Assembly (NCBI GenBank): GCA_022360535.1
Contig: JAKSCP010000374.1
Location: 1-11,136 of the forward strand
Reading direction: 5' to 3'
Source of the DNA: Pseudomonadales bacterium
Lineage (GTDB): Bacteria > Pseudomonadota > Gammaproteobacteria > Pseudomonadales > Pseudohongiellaceae
DNA: 11,136 bases
The position numbers and the translations under genes were made by a program. This document shows positions 1 through 6,609 of this stretch, one piece after another (position 1 is the stretch's first letter; every line of letters begins with the position of its first letter). Under the pieces are notes generated by a model, which ran no database searches, had not been told where the DNA came from, and saw only the letters and a program-made list of their open reading frames with translations.

Positions 1-839
1 ACAGAGTGGTGTTCATCAACACTGGCTTTCTTGACCGCACTGGCGATGAAATTCATACCAGCATGGAAGCCGGTCCTGTGGTGCCCAAGGCTGAAATGAA
101 ATCTACTGCCTGGATCAGTGCCTACGAAGACAACAACGTGGACATCGGACTGGCAACGGGGTTCAAGGCCAGAGCACAGATTGGTAAAGGCATGTGGGCA
201 ATGCCCGATCGCATGGCGGATATGCTGGAACAAAAAGTTGGCCATCCCAATTCTGGTGCTAACACGGCGTGGGTCCCGTCTCCGACGGCCGCTGTTCTCC
301 ATGCCATGCACTATCATCAAGTGGATGTGGCGTCGGTGCAGGATTCACTATTGCACCGACAGGCGGCCATCATCGACCAGATTCTACAAATTCCGTTAAT
401 GAAAGATCCGGCTGCCCTATCAACAGAACAAATAGAAAGTGAGTTGGATAATAACGCCCAGGGAATTCTCGGGTATGTCGTGCGCTGGGTAGATCAGGGC
501 ATCGGTTGTTCCAAAGTTCCTGATATTCACAATGTCGGTTTGATGGAGGATCGAGCGACCTTGCGAATTTCGTCCCAGCATATTGCCAACTGGCTCCACC
601 ATGGCATCTGCAACGAATCGCAAGTGCGAGCCAGTCTGTTGAAGATGGCAGCGGTAGTGGATGAGCAAAATGCCAACGATCCACTCTATCAACCTATGAC
701 GGCTGACCCGGAGGGCTCCATTGCCTTCGCCGCGGCTACCGAGCTTGTATTTGCCGGCAGGGAACAGCCCAACGGTTACACAGAGCCAGTCTTACACCGG
801 GCGCGGCAGGCCAAGAAGAGGGAATTAGCGGACGGATAG
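1..839 (+). CDS. glcB: Malate synthase G, C-terminal part (cut by left edge)
   Basis: Condenses glyoxylate with acetyl-CoA to give malate and CoA in the cytoplasm (glyoxylate/glycolate use). The reading frame is open to the left edge, with codon AGA at 3-5. About 278 residues are visible, so roughly 450 N-terminal residues of the usual ~725 lie outside. Compared with remembered E. coli GlcB, the visible part starts in the TIM barrel. It keeps the FLDRTGDEIHTS block, whose FLD aspartate (codon 33-35) matches Mg ligand Asp455. The GCSKVPDIHN block holds the Cys617 equivalent (codon 507-509), and MEDRATLRIS holds the catalytic base Asp631. The QPNGYTEP end is also conserved. Arg338 and Glu427 lie outside the window. 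Recognition is from the conserved sequence; family identity is near certain. The next gene is 168 nt away behind a possible terminator, so it is probably a separate unit. Confidence 0.97.
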   Translation, partial: RVVFINTGFLDRTGDEIHTSMEAGPVVPKAEMKSTAWISAYEDNNVDIGLATGFKARAQIGKGMWAMPDRMADMLEQKVGHPNSGANTAWVPSPTAAVLHAMHYHQVDVASVQDSLLHRQAAIIDQILQIPLMKDPAALSTEQIESELDNNAQGILGYVVRWVDQGIGCSKVPDIHNVGLMEDRATLRISSQHIANWLHHGICNESQVRASLLKMAAVVDEQNANDPLYQPMTADPEGSIAFAAATELVFAGREQPNGYTEPVLHRARQAKKRELADG

Positions 840-905
840 GGCAGGATTCAGTTCTTCCAATGGTGTACCCGCGCAGCGTAATTTGTCATGATGGACGCCC
901 AATTC

Positions 906-928
906 GCAGCCAAATGGCTGTTATTTAT
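906..928 (+). terminator. Possible intrinsic terminator of glcB
   Basis: A perfect 5-bp stem, CAGCC (907-911) and GGCTG (916-920) with loop AAAT, is followed directly by the T-rich run TTATTTAT. It lies 68 nt after the glcB stop. The stem is short and the T-run is interrupted by A, so it would be a weak terminator. The T-rich part also overlaps a possible promoter -10 for the next gene. Confidence 0.4.
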
Positions 929-968
929 AAGAAATGTTACTAAGTAACAGCTGAAGCCTGTCAGCTGA
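926..968 (+). promoter_or_regulatory. Candidate promoter/operator region of the propeller-aldolase unit
   Basis: The 168-nt gap before the next gene holds several small symmetries. A -10-like TATAAG lies at 926-931, with no convincing -35. A perfect 13-nt palindrome, GTTACT-A-AGTAAC, lies at 936-948, just downstream of it. GCTGTTA (917-923) and TAACAGC (945-951) form a wider inverted repeat. CAGCTGA occurs twice, at 948-954 and 962-968, 14 nt apart start to start. Position and symmetry suggest a repressor or activator site, but no regulator family is recognised, so this is inference. Confidence 0.3.
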
Positions 969-994
969 GATAAGAACAAGAATTCAACCCCAGC

Positions 995-999
995 AGAGG
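995..999 (+). promoter_or_regulatory. Ribosome binding site for the beta-propeller gene
   Basis: AGAGG lies 8 nt before the ATG at 1008. This supports that start rather than an internal one, and it keeps the hydrophobic export signal in the product. Confidence 0.6.
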
Positions 1000-1007
1000 T
1001 ATCCATC

Positions 1008-2132
1008 ATGGGAACAGTAGTCCGCCTCCTCCTTTTACTCACTGGTTGCACCTTAAGCAGTGGCGCGTGGTCGCAGCAGGGAAATGCCCGTGGACCGATT
1101 GGTGAGAGTCCTTACGACATCATCTCCGGCTGGCACGATCCGTTTCAGGAAGAAGGCTTTGGATTTGGTGGAAACTCCGGGGTCTGGGCTGAGTCAGAAG
1201 ACAGAATTATTGTCGCGCAACGCGGCGAGACGGTGCTGCCTTACCCTGTGCCGGATTATTTCGCCGGTTTCGCTGGGCAGCTGGGCATCAACGTTCTGTT
1301 CGAGACCAACCGTCGAACCTGGCAGAATTGTTTGTACACCATGAATGCAGACGGCACCGTGACGGAAGTATGGGATCACCTGGATTATTTGTGTGAAGAC
1401 TCCGTCGGGCCGGGACCGCATCGGATTCGCATCAACCCTTATGACCCTGAAAGCCGAATCTGGTTAGTCAACGAAACGTTTCATCAGATCTATGTGATAG
1501 CCAATGATGGCAGTGAAGTGCTTGCCACTTATGGCGAGAAAGGGGTCTCTGGCAATGATGAAACCCACTTTGGCCGACCTCAGGATGTGGCCTTTATGCC
1601 AGACGGCCGCATTCTCGTCGCCGATGGCCTGGATAATCACCGGGTAATCGTCTTCGATAACGACATGAATTACCTGGGTGAGTTCGGCGGCCAGGGTGAC
1701 GGGCCAGGACAGTTCAATACCATCCATGCGCTGGCTATAGGTCCTGAAGGTCGGGTGTTTGTGCTCGACCGTTCAGGTGGTGAAGTAAACTTGTTTCGCG
1801 CCACTGATGACCCTGCAGTTTTCGAATTCGAACGTTCAATAGGCTCACCACTCACCTTGCCACTGGACATTATTGTTAACGAAAACGATTTCTGGATAAC
1901 CGATCTGGGACCACTGCGGTTCATCAACTTCGATTTCGAAGGCAATATTAAATACACCTGGCTGGTACCCAGGCCTTTGCCCGACGGTTACATTGAAGTG
2001 CATACTTTCTCAGTCGATCCCGCTGGCAATCTGATTGGCGGTGATAATCAATACGGCCGCTCGCAAAAATTCGTGCCCAAAACGGATGCGGATCCCGAGT
2101 TGCTAATCGAGCCACCCTGGCGTGCCAGATAA
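1008..2132 (+). CDS. Exported NHL-repeat beta-propeller protein
   Basis: The product has 374 residues. The N-terminus is a short basic start followed by a hydrophobic run and LTGC (residues 11-14), which fits a lipobox with Cys14. A type I cleavage near residues 22-23 (AWS/QQ) is also possible, so it is either an outer-membrane lipoprotein or a soluble periplasmic/secreted protein. The body looks like a six-bladed propeller. The clearest NHL units are residues about 188-228 (PQDVAFMPDGRILVADG, then NHRVIVFD) and about 229-265 (ALAIGPEGRVFVLDRSG), with weaker blades before and after. Cys108 and Cys129 could form a disulfide in the periplasm. No catalytic motif is seen. NHL propellers usually bind partners or ligands, but some are lyases. 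The aldolase gene starts 38 nt downstream, so they are probably co-transcribed. Fold fairly sure, function unknown. Confidence 0.8.
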   Translation: MGTVVRLLLLLTGCTLSSGAWSQQGNARGPIGESPYDIISGWHDPFQEEGFGFGGNSGVWAESEDRIIVAQRGETVLPYPVPDYFAGFAGQLGINVLFETNRRTWQNCLYTMNADGTVTEVWDHLDYLCEDSVGPGPHRIRINPYDPESRIWLVNETFHQIYVIANDGSEVLATYGEKGVSGNDETHFGRPQDVAFMPDGRILVADGLDNHRVIVFDNDMNYLGEFGGQGDGPGQFNTIHALAIGPEGRVFVLDRSGGEVNLFRATDDPAVFEFERSIGSPLTLPLDIIVNENDFWITDLGPLRFINFDFEGNIKYTWLVPRPLPDGYIEVHTFSVDPAGNLIGGDNQYGRSQKFVPKTDADPELLIEPPWRAR

Positions 2133-2170
2133 CAGAAACTACTTCGATAAAGTTAATAACCAAAACTGCG

Positions 2171-3112
2171 ATGAAAAGACTAACGAATACTTGTCGCGCC
2201 TTACTTTCAACAGTCTTGCTTTTGAGTGCGAGCACCGTATCCGCGCAATCAGATGGGGCTCGACTCAATAAACTCATCGAGCTATTGGAAAACGGTCAAC
2301 CCGCTTTTGGTGTGTTGTCTTTTGACTATTCACTGAATAACGCACGTTCTATGGCCACCTCCGGCCTGGATTTTCTTTTCATCGACATGGAGCATGCGCC
2401 CTTCGATATCGAACGCTTGCGTACTTTTTTGCTGGGCATGACTAATAAACGAAGCATTCAGCAGAAAGGCAATTTGCAACCGGATGTTGTGCCCCTGGTA
2501 CGCATTCCGGCTGCTGCCGGTTCCGAAGAGTTGGTGGCGCAAGTCAAACAGGTACTGGATGTGGGCGTGTACGGCGTCTTCTTTCCTTCTATAGAGAATC
2601 GGGAACAGACTGAACTGGCAATCAGAGCAACCCGCTACCCCCAACTTAACGGCGCCGACGATTATGAACCGGCCGGCCTCCGAGGCCGCAACCCCTCCAA
2701 TGCCGCCTGGTATTGGGGTATTTCGGACTACCATGCTCGGGCCGATGTGTGGCCACTTGATCCTCAGGGGGAATTGTTGGCGATGATGTTCATCGAATCA
2801 CCGGAAGGTGTCGCCAATATCGAAGAGATTGTTACCGTCCCAGGACTAGGTGGCATTTTCATTGGACCATCTGATCTCAGCACCTCCATGGGCTATAGCA
2901 GCCCAGCGGCGCCAGAGGTTGAGGCGGCGATTCAGACTGTACTGGCTGCCTGCCTCGAGCATGATGTGCCCTGCGCTATCACCACCAACTCGAGGTCGGT
3001 CGAGGAGCGTATTCAGCAGGGCTTTCGGTTTGTCACGGTGGGCACCGACGGTGGTTTATCCGCTGGCGCGCGCAGTGCCTTGCAGCTAGGCCGCGACGCG
3101 GCAGGACGCTAG
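2171..3112 (+). CDS. HpcH/HpaI-family aldolase with signal peptide
   Basis: The product has 313 residues and belongs to the metal-dependent class II pyruvate aldolases (HpcH/HpaI, PF03328), which cleave or form 2-keto-hydroxy acids. Expected active-site positions are present: His75 in FIDMEHAPFD, Arg111 in PLVRIPA, and metal ligands Glu209 in FIESPEGV and Asp235 in IFIGPSDLS. They match His45, Arg70, Glu149 and Asp175 of E. coli HpaI. The GLRGRNPSNA segment (169-178) aligns with the HpaI GIRGVGSALA loop. The odd feature is a clear Sec signal peptide (residues 1-25, basic start, LLSTVLLLSA core, VSA/QS cleavage), since family members are normally cytoplasmic. No good Shine-Dalgarno precedes the ATG, so translation may depend on the propeller gene ending 38 nt before. 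Substrate unknown. The stop codon overlaps that of the convergent gene. Family sure, periplasmic location inferred. Confidence 0.9.
   Translation: MKRLTNTCRALLSTVLLLSASTVSAQSDGARLNKLIELLENGQPAFGVLSFDYSLNNARSMATSGLDFLFIDMEHAPFDIERLRTFLLGMTNKRSIQQKGNLQPDVVPLVRIPAAAGSEELVAQVKQVLDVGVYGVFFPSIENREQTELAIRATRYPQLNGADDYEPAGLRGRNPSNAAWYWGISDYHARADVWPLDPQGELLAMMFIESPEGVANIEEIVTVPGLGGIFIGPSDLSTSMGYSSPAAPEVEAAIQTVLAACLEHDVPCAITTNSRSVEERIQQGFRFVTVGTDGGLSAGARSALQLGRDAAGR
3090..3102. other. GC-rich hairpin at the end of the aldolase gene
   Basis: GCCGCG-A-CGCGGC is a perfect inverted repeat within the last codons of the aldolase gene, 8 nt before its stop. As RNA it gives a 5-bp all-GC stem with a 3-nt loop on either strand. 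No T-run follows on either side, so it is not a standard intrinsic terminator. It could slow polymerase where the two convergent genes meet, or it may be chance in a GC-rich Ala/Arg coding stretch. Confidence 0.25.
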
Positions 3113-4218
3113 TTGAGAAGCAACTGTCTTCCTAGTTCAGCCAAAAACGGCAAGCCCACTTCCTCATACTCATACTGATCATCGTTGAATGTCTGATTAG
3201 CATTCACGTGAATCGTCGCCGTGATCAAAACTTCCTTGCCAGACGCCTGGTCGACTATATAAGCAGTATCGGTAAGATAGCCGTAAGCAAACCCAATTTT
3301 GTTGTAAATCTCAATGTGCTCCGGTATGCGTTCCTCGCTATCGCCAAAGACGAGGTACTTGTATTCGCCGTCCGGAAACTCTGTTTCATCAAAGCCGGCC
3401 TCTCGAGGTAGGGTGCTCATGGCACGTAGTACAAATTCACGATGTTCTTCACTGAGATGAAATCGCTCCTCCGCTGAAAAATTTTCAGGAAATAATAGTC
3501 GCTTCATCGTCTCATGCAGAGAAAGCAGAGGAAGATAGTTCTTTTCAGAGAAGTCGAAGGGTTGCTGTACGAGCTGACCACTGTCCATATAGGCGACGCC
3601 TTTGACTAGATTCTCCAGGGGTAGAATTTCAATGGCGTTATTGCTAATCGGTCCGATCTCAAGTGTTGCGCCTGATGCTTGAGAGAATCTCACTGTCTGC
3701 GTCGGTAGAACGTCGGAATCAGGAATGGATAACCGATGGGCAATACGGGCATTGACGCCCTTGCTTTGTAGACGTTGATTGATTTCGTCCTTGCCAAGAA
3801 ACTCGAAGAGTCGATTGTAGGCTGCATCATCACTGACTACGAACAGTTTGATGAGGTCATTGGTAAAGCTACTGCCAGACGTCGATTCGCCAACGGTGTA
3901 GCGGCTGTAGCGATCGATGGTATCCAGCTTTTGCAGTTTCTCCAGGGCCAGAAGCGCCACAGGTAACTTCACCGTACTGGCAGGGTAAAAGTACTTGCTG
4001 TTGTCCACGCCATAACTGTGATCGATGAATTGAATCGAATCGTCCTCTCCTCGAACTATCTGCGAGTAGAGAATTTGTAGTTCGTGGGTCTCAAGGTTGT
4101 CCAGCACCGTGCGTATAGCGGGGCGATTGGAGTTGAGAACCGAATCGATCGGGTTGTCATTAGAGCATGCACTCAACAGCAACCAGACCACTAGCGAAAA
4201 ATAAAATCGACCAGGCAC
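3109..4218 (-). CDS. Class A beta-lactamase-like serine hydrolase lipoprotein
   Basis: The product has 369 residues. Start is GTG at 4218, with GGAGAG 8 nt upstream. A lipoprotein signal ends in LSAC (residues 15-18), with Cys18 the likely lipidated residue and Ser-Asn following it, so outer-membrane sorting is likely. The domain resembles the Beta-lactamase2 family (PF13354). The nucleophile motif is STVK (Ser81, Lys84). The second motif reads SDD (129-131) instead of SDN. The third reads KIG (307-309) instead of KTG/KSG. About 178 residues separate the second and third motifs, longer than the roughly 105 of true class A enzymes, and no clear Glu166 omega-loop motif is seen. True beta-lactamase activity is therefore doubtful. 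A peptidoglycan-, peptide- or ester-hydrolysing role is possible. It converges on the aldolase gene and diverges from the importer genes. Fold fairly sure, substrate unknown. Confidence 0.85.
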   Translation of the reverse strand: MPGRFYFSLVVWLLLSACSNDNPIDSVLNSNRPAIRTVLDNLETHELQILYSQIVRGEDDSIQFIDHSYGVDNSKYFYPASTVKLPVALLALEKLQKLDTIDRYSRYTVGESTSGSSFTNDLIKLFVVSDDAAYNRLFEFLGKDEINQRLQSKGVNARIAHRLSIPDSDVLPTQTVRFSQASGATLEIGPISNNAIEILPLENLVKGVAYMDSGQLVQQPFDFSEKNYLPLLSLHETMKRLLFPENFSAEERFHLSEEHREFVLRAMSTLPREAGFDETEFPDGEYKYLVFGDSEERIPEHIEIYNKIGFAYGYLTDTAYIVDQASGKEVLITATIHVNANQTFNDDQYEYEEVGLPFLAELGRQLLLN

Positions 4219-4226
4219 TTTTTAGA

Positions 4227-4232
4227 CTCTCC
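4227..4232 (-). promoter_or_regulatory. Ribosome binding site for the serine hydrolase gene
   Basis: On the minus strand GGAGAG lies 8 nt before a GTG. This supports the GTG at 4218 as start and keeps the full lipoprotein signal. Confidence 0.6.
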
Positions 4233-4249
4233 AGGGTCCACATGCAGGA

Positions 4250-4262
4250 CAGCTCATAGCTG
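4250..4262. promoter_or_regulatory. Small palindrome in the divergent intergenic region
   Basis: CAGCT-CAT-AGCTG is a perfect 5+3+5 inverted repeat inside the 65-nt gap between the divergent hydrolase and importer genes. Both promoters must lie in or near this gap, so a shared operator is conceivable. No clear -35/-10 pair is visible for either side, and a repeat this short can occur by chance. Confidence 0.2.
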
Positions 4263-4283
4263 GCTTGTTAGTATGGAGCAGTC

Positions 4284-5072
4284 ATGATTCGCTTGCAAAA
4301 CGTCAGCAAGACCTATGACAACGGCGCCAATTTCGCTGTTGCCGACACCAGCTTCTCGGTTGAGAAAGGCCAGTTAATGGGCCTTATTGGTGAATCGGGT
4401 TGTGGCAAGACCACCACACTCAAAATGATCAATCGCCTGGAAGAGCCGAGTTCCGGCGTCGTGTTCGTTGGCGACAACAACGTCATGGACAGTCAGCCGG
4501 AAGAGCTGCGTCGCAACATCGGCTATGTCTTTCAAGGCATAGGACTATTTCCTCACTACACGGTGGCCGAAAACGTGGCCGCGGTACCGCAACTTCTGCA
4601 GTGGGAAGAAAATCGGATTCAAGCCCGCGTGCAAGCAACCCTGGCAATGGTTGGTTTACCCTACGAAGACTACGGAGACCGATATCCGACACAGCTCTCC
4701 GGTGGACAACAGCAGCGCATAGGCGTAGCGAGGGCCCTGGCCGCCGAGCCAGATGTTGTACTGATGGACGAACCGTTTGGTGCTCTTGATCCCATTACCC
4801 GTGCTGAGCTGCAGGAAGAATTCAAACGCATCCAGTCCAAGCTGGATCTCACTGTCATCATGGTCACCCACGACATGACTGAAGCATTGTTGATGGCAGA
4901 TCGCATTGCGGTGATGAAGCAGGGTGAGGTGTTGCAGATTGGATCACCTGCCGAGTTAATCAACAGCCCCCAGCACGAGTATGTGCAAGAAATTGTGGCG
5001 ATGCCAAAGCGAAGGGCTGATCGTCTTGATGAAGTCCTGCGTAGCAATGGCACAGGAGCCGTTTCGTCGTGA
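4284..5072 (+). CDS. ABC importer ATPase, OpuCA/ProV/EgtV type
   Basis: This 262-residue cytoplasmic ATPase powers uptake of a small solute, probably a quaternary amine or betaine-like compound. All nucleotide-binding motifs are intact: Walker A GESGCGKT (36-43), Q-loop Gln84 in YVFQ, signature LSGGQ (138-142), Walker B VVLMDEP with Asp162 and Glu163, and H-loop His196. The MDEPFGALDP and THDMTEAL stretches are typical of the betaine/choline group. Unlike ProV and OpuCA it ends soon after the ATPase core and lacks C-terminal CBS domains, so ionic-strength control through CBS is not expected. ATG has GGAG (4275-4278) 5 nt upstream. Its stop overlaps the start of the permease gene (GTGA), so the two are one translationally coupled operon. 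Confidence 0.95.
   Translation: MIRLQNVSKTYDNGANFAVADTSFSVEKGQLMGLIGESGCGKTTTLKMINRLEEPSSGVVFVGDNNVMDSQPEELRRNIGYVFQGIGLFPHYTVAENVAAVPQLLQWEENRIQARVQATLAMVGLPYEDYGDRYPTQLSGGQQQRIGVARALAAEPDVVLMDEPFGALDPITRAELQEEFKRIQSKLDLTVIMVTHDMTEALLMADRIAVMKQGEVLQIGSPAELINSPQHEYVQEIVAMPKRRADRLDEVLRSNGTGAVSS
5054..5058 (+). promoter_or_regulatory. Ribosome binding site for the fused permease gene
   Basis: AGGAG sits inside the end of the ATPase gene, 10 nt before the GTG at 5069. It supports that start and the 4-nt GTGA overlap between the two genes. Confidence 0.55.
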
Positions 5073-6586
5073 GCGATAATCTGCGCGAACAACTTCTGGT
5101 ACTTCCGGCTTACTTTCAGGGGCACCTGGTACTTACACTCATTGCCATGACCCTGGGTATCACCGTTTCTATTCCCCTTGGCATTTGGGCTGCGCAGTCG
5201 GAACGGGTCAAGCGTCCGTTACTCACCCTGGTGAGCATTATCCAGACCTTTCCCAGTGTCGCTATCCTGGCATTGGTTGTGGCACTGCTTGGCGGTCGTA
5301 TCGGGTTAGTGCCAGCAATTACCGCATTGGTGCTCTATAGCATGTTGCCTATTGTGCGCAATACGGTAACGGGACTGGAAACAGTTTCATCTGATGTTGT
5401 CGAGGCGGCACGCGGGATTGGTATGTCGTCTCGACAGATACTGGTAAAAGTGCGCATCCCTTTAGCTTTGCCTGTGATAATCGCAGGAATTCGAACGGCG
5501 GCCGTGTGGACAGTAGGGCTGGCGACTCTTTCTACCTTAGTAGGCGCTACCAGTTTTGGTAATTACATTTTCACAGGCCTGCAAACTCGAAACCTGGTTG
5601 CTGTCACCGTCGGTAGCCTGGCTGCGGCCACCATGGCTGTACTGCTCGATAGCTTGATCGGCGGCATTCAATGGTTAACAGAGCATCGCAATGAAAGAAC
5701 CAGTGGTGTTTATTCCCGCGTAAAAACCGCAGTGCTGGCTGCTGTTGGTCTTAGCGTTGCAGTGGTCGCCTATTCGTTGATGCCGGAAGAAGAAGTGGAT
5801 TTCGTGGTTGGCGGAAAGGGTTTTACCGAGCAATACATCATCGCCGGGCTGATCGCAGCAGAATTGGAGCAAGCTGGTTTCACGGTGGAACAGCGCCTGG
5901 GGATGGGAACCGAAGTAGTGTATGAGGCCACTGCCAATGGCACAGTCGATGTGTACCTCGAATATTCTGGTACCGTGTGGACGAATATCATGGGTCGCGA
6001 CGATAATCCAGGTCGCCAGCAAATCCTCGATGAAGTCACGACATTTGTTGCTGCCAATGATTCGATGCGGAACGCAGCGAACCTTGGTTTCCAAAATCTC
6101 TATGCTTTAGCGATGCGCAAGGACCGAGCGGCAGAATTGGGTGTTAGCGCTATCGATGACCTCTTACCCGTTGCCAATGACTTAGTTGCAGCAGGGGATC
6201 TGGAATTTTTTGGCCGACCGGAGTGGTTAAAGTTGCGAGAGATTTACGGGATCGATTTTGGTGAGAAACTTACCTTTGATACCACGCTGATGTATACCGC
6301 AGTGGATGAACGTCAGGTTGATTTGATATCGGCCTATACTACAGATGGTCGTGTTGCTTACTTCGATTTGTTATTGCTGGACGACCCATTGAATGCGTTG
6401 CCCCCTTATGATGGTTTTCTCGCTGCGTCGGAAAGCGCGATGGCTAACCCGCGCTTCGTGGAAATACTGGCGTCGTTGGAAAATAAGATCTCCGATGAAG
6501 CAATGCGCGAAGCGAATAAAATTGTGGATGTAGACGGAGGCTCAGTTTCTGAAGCGGTAGGCTATTTGCAGTCACTGATTGATTAG
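5069..6586 (+). CDS. Fused ABC permease and substrate-binding protein (OpuC/EgtU type)
   Basis: This 505-residue protein combines the membrane channel and the ligand-binding domain of the importer. Residues about 15-205 form the ProW/OpuCB-like permease with several membrane helices. The ATPase-contacting loop is EAARGIGMSSRQILVKVRIP (112-131). A last helix (about 219-237) carries the chain to the periplasmic side. Residues about 243-504 are an OpuAC-type binding domain: VGGKGFTEQY (247-256), VYLEYSGTVW (295-304), YTTDGR (423-428) and LPPYDGF (444-450) are conserved landmarks. Aromatics Tyr299, Trp304 and Tyr423 are candidates for a cation-binding pocket. The same fusion, of nearly the same length, occurs in the ergothioneine importer EgtU and in some betaine/choline systems. 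Ligand cannot be fixed from motifs alone. The GTG start overlaps the ATPase stop. Confidence 0.92.
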   Translation: MSDNLREQLLVLPAYFQGHLVLTLIAMTLGITVSIPLGIWAAQSERVKRPLLTLVSIIQTFPSVAILALVVALLGGRIGLVPAITALVLYSMLPIVRNTVTGLETVSSDVVEAARGIGMSSRQILVKVRIPLALPVIIAGIRTAAVWTVGLATLSTLVGATSFGNYIFTGLQTRNLVAVTVGSLAAATMAVLLDSLIGGIQWLTEHRNERTSGVYSRVKTAVLAAVGLSVAVVAYSLMPEEEVDFVVGGKGFTEQYIIAGLIAAELEQAGFTVEQRLGMGTEVVYEATANGTVDVYLEYSGTVWTNIMGRDDNPGRQQILDEVTTFVAANDSMRNAANLGFQNLYALAMRKDRAAELGVSAIDDLLPVANDLVAAGDLEFFGRPEWLKLREIYGIDFGEKLTFDTTLMYTAVDERQVDLISAYTTDGRVAYFDLLLLDDPLNALPPYDGFLAASESAMANPRFVEILASLENKISDEAMREANKIVDVDGGSVSEAVGYLQSLID

Positions 6587-6609
6587 TTGCCGCTTCCTAT
6601 AAACGACAA

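Noticed and set aside
2330..2734. Open frame on the minus strand opposite the aldolase gene
   Set aside because: No domain is recognisable in it and it is fully covered by a well-conserved aldolase.
1..3112. Metabolic link between malate synthase G and the aldolase through glyoxylate
   Set aside because: The aldolase appears to be exported while malate synthase is cytoplasmic, a possible terminator lies between them, and the aldolase substrate is unknown.
3109..4218. Annotation as an antibiotic-resistance beta-lactamase
   Set aside because: The second and third active-site motifs are altered and no deacylating Glu motif is seen. Only the fold is supported.
4670..5125. Long open frame on the minus strand opposite the ATPase gene
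   Set aside because: It lies opposite a gene with all ABC motifs intact. Its product has no recognisable domain and is rich in Ser, Arg and Cys, as expected of a shadow frame.
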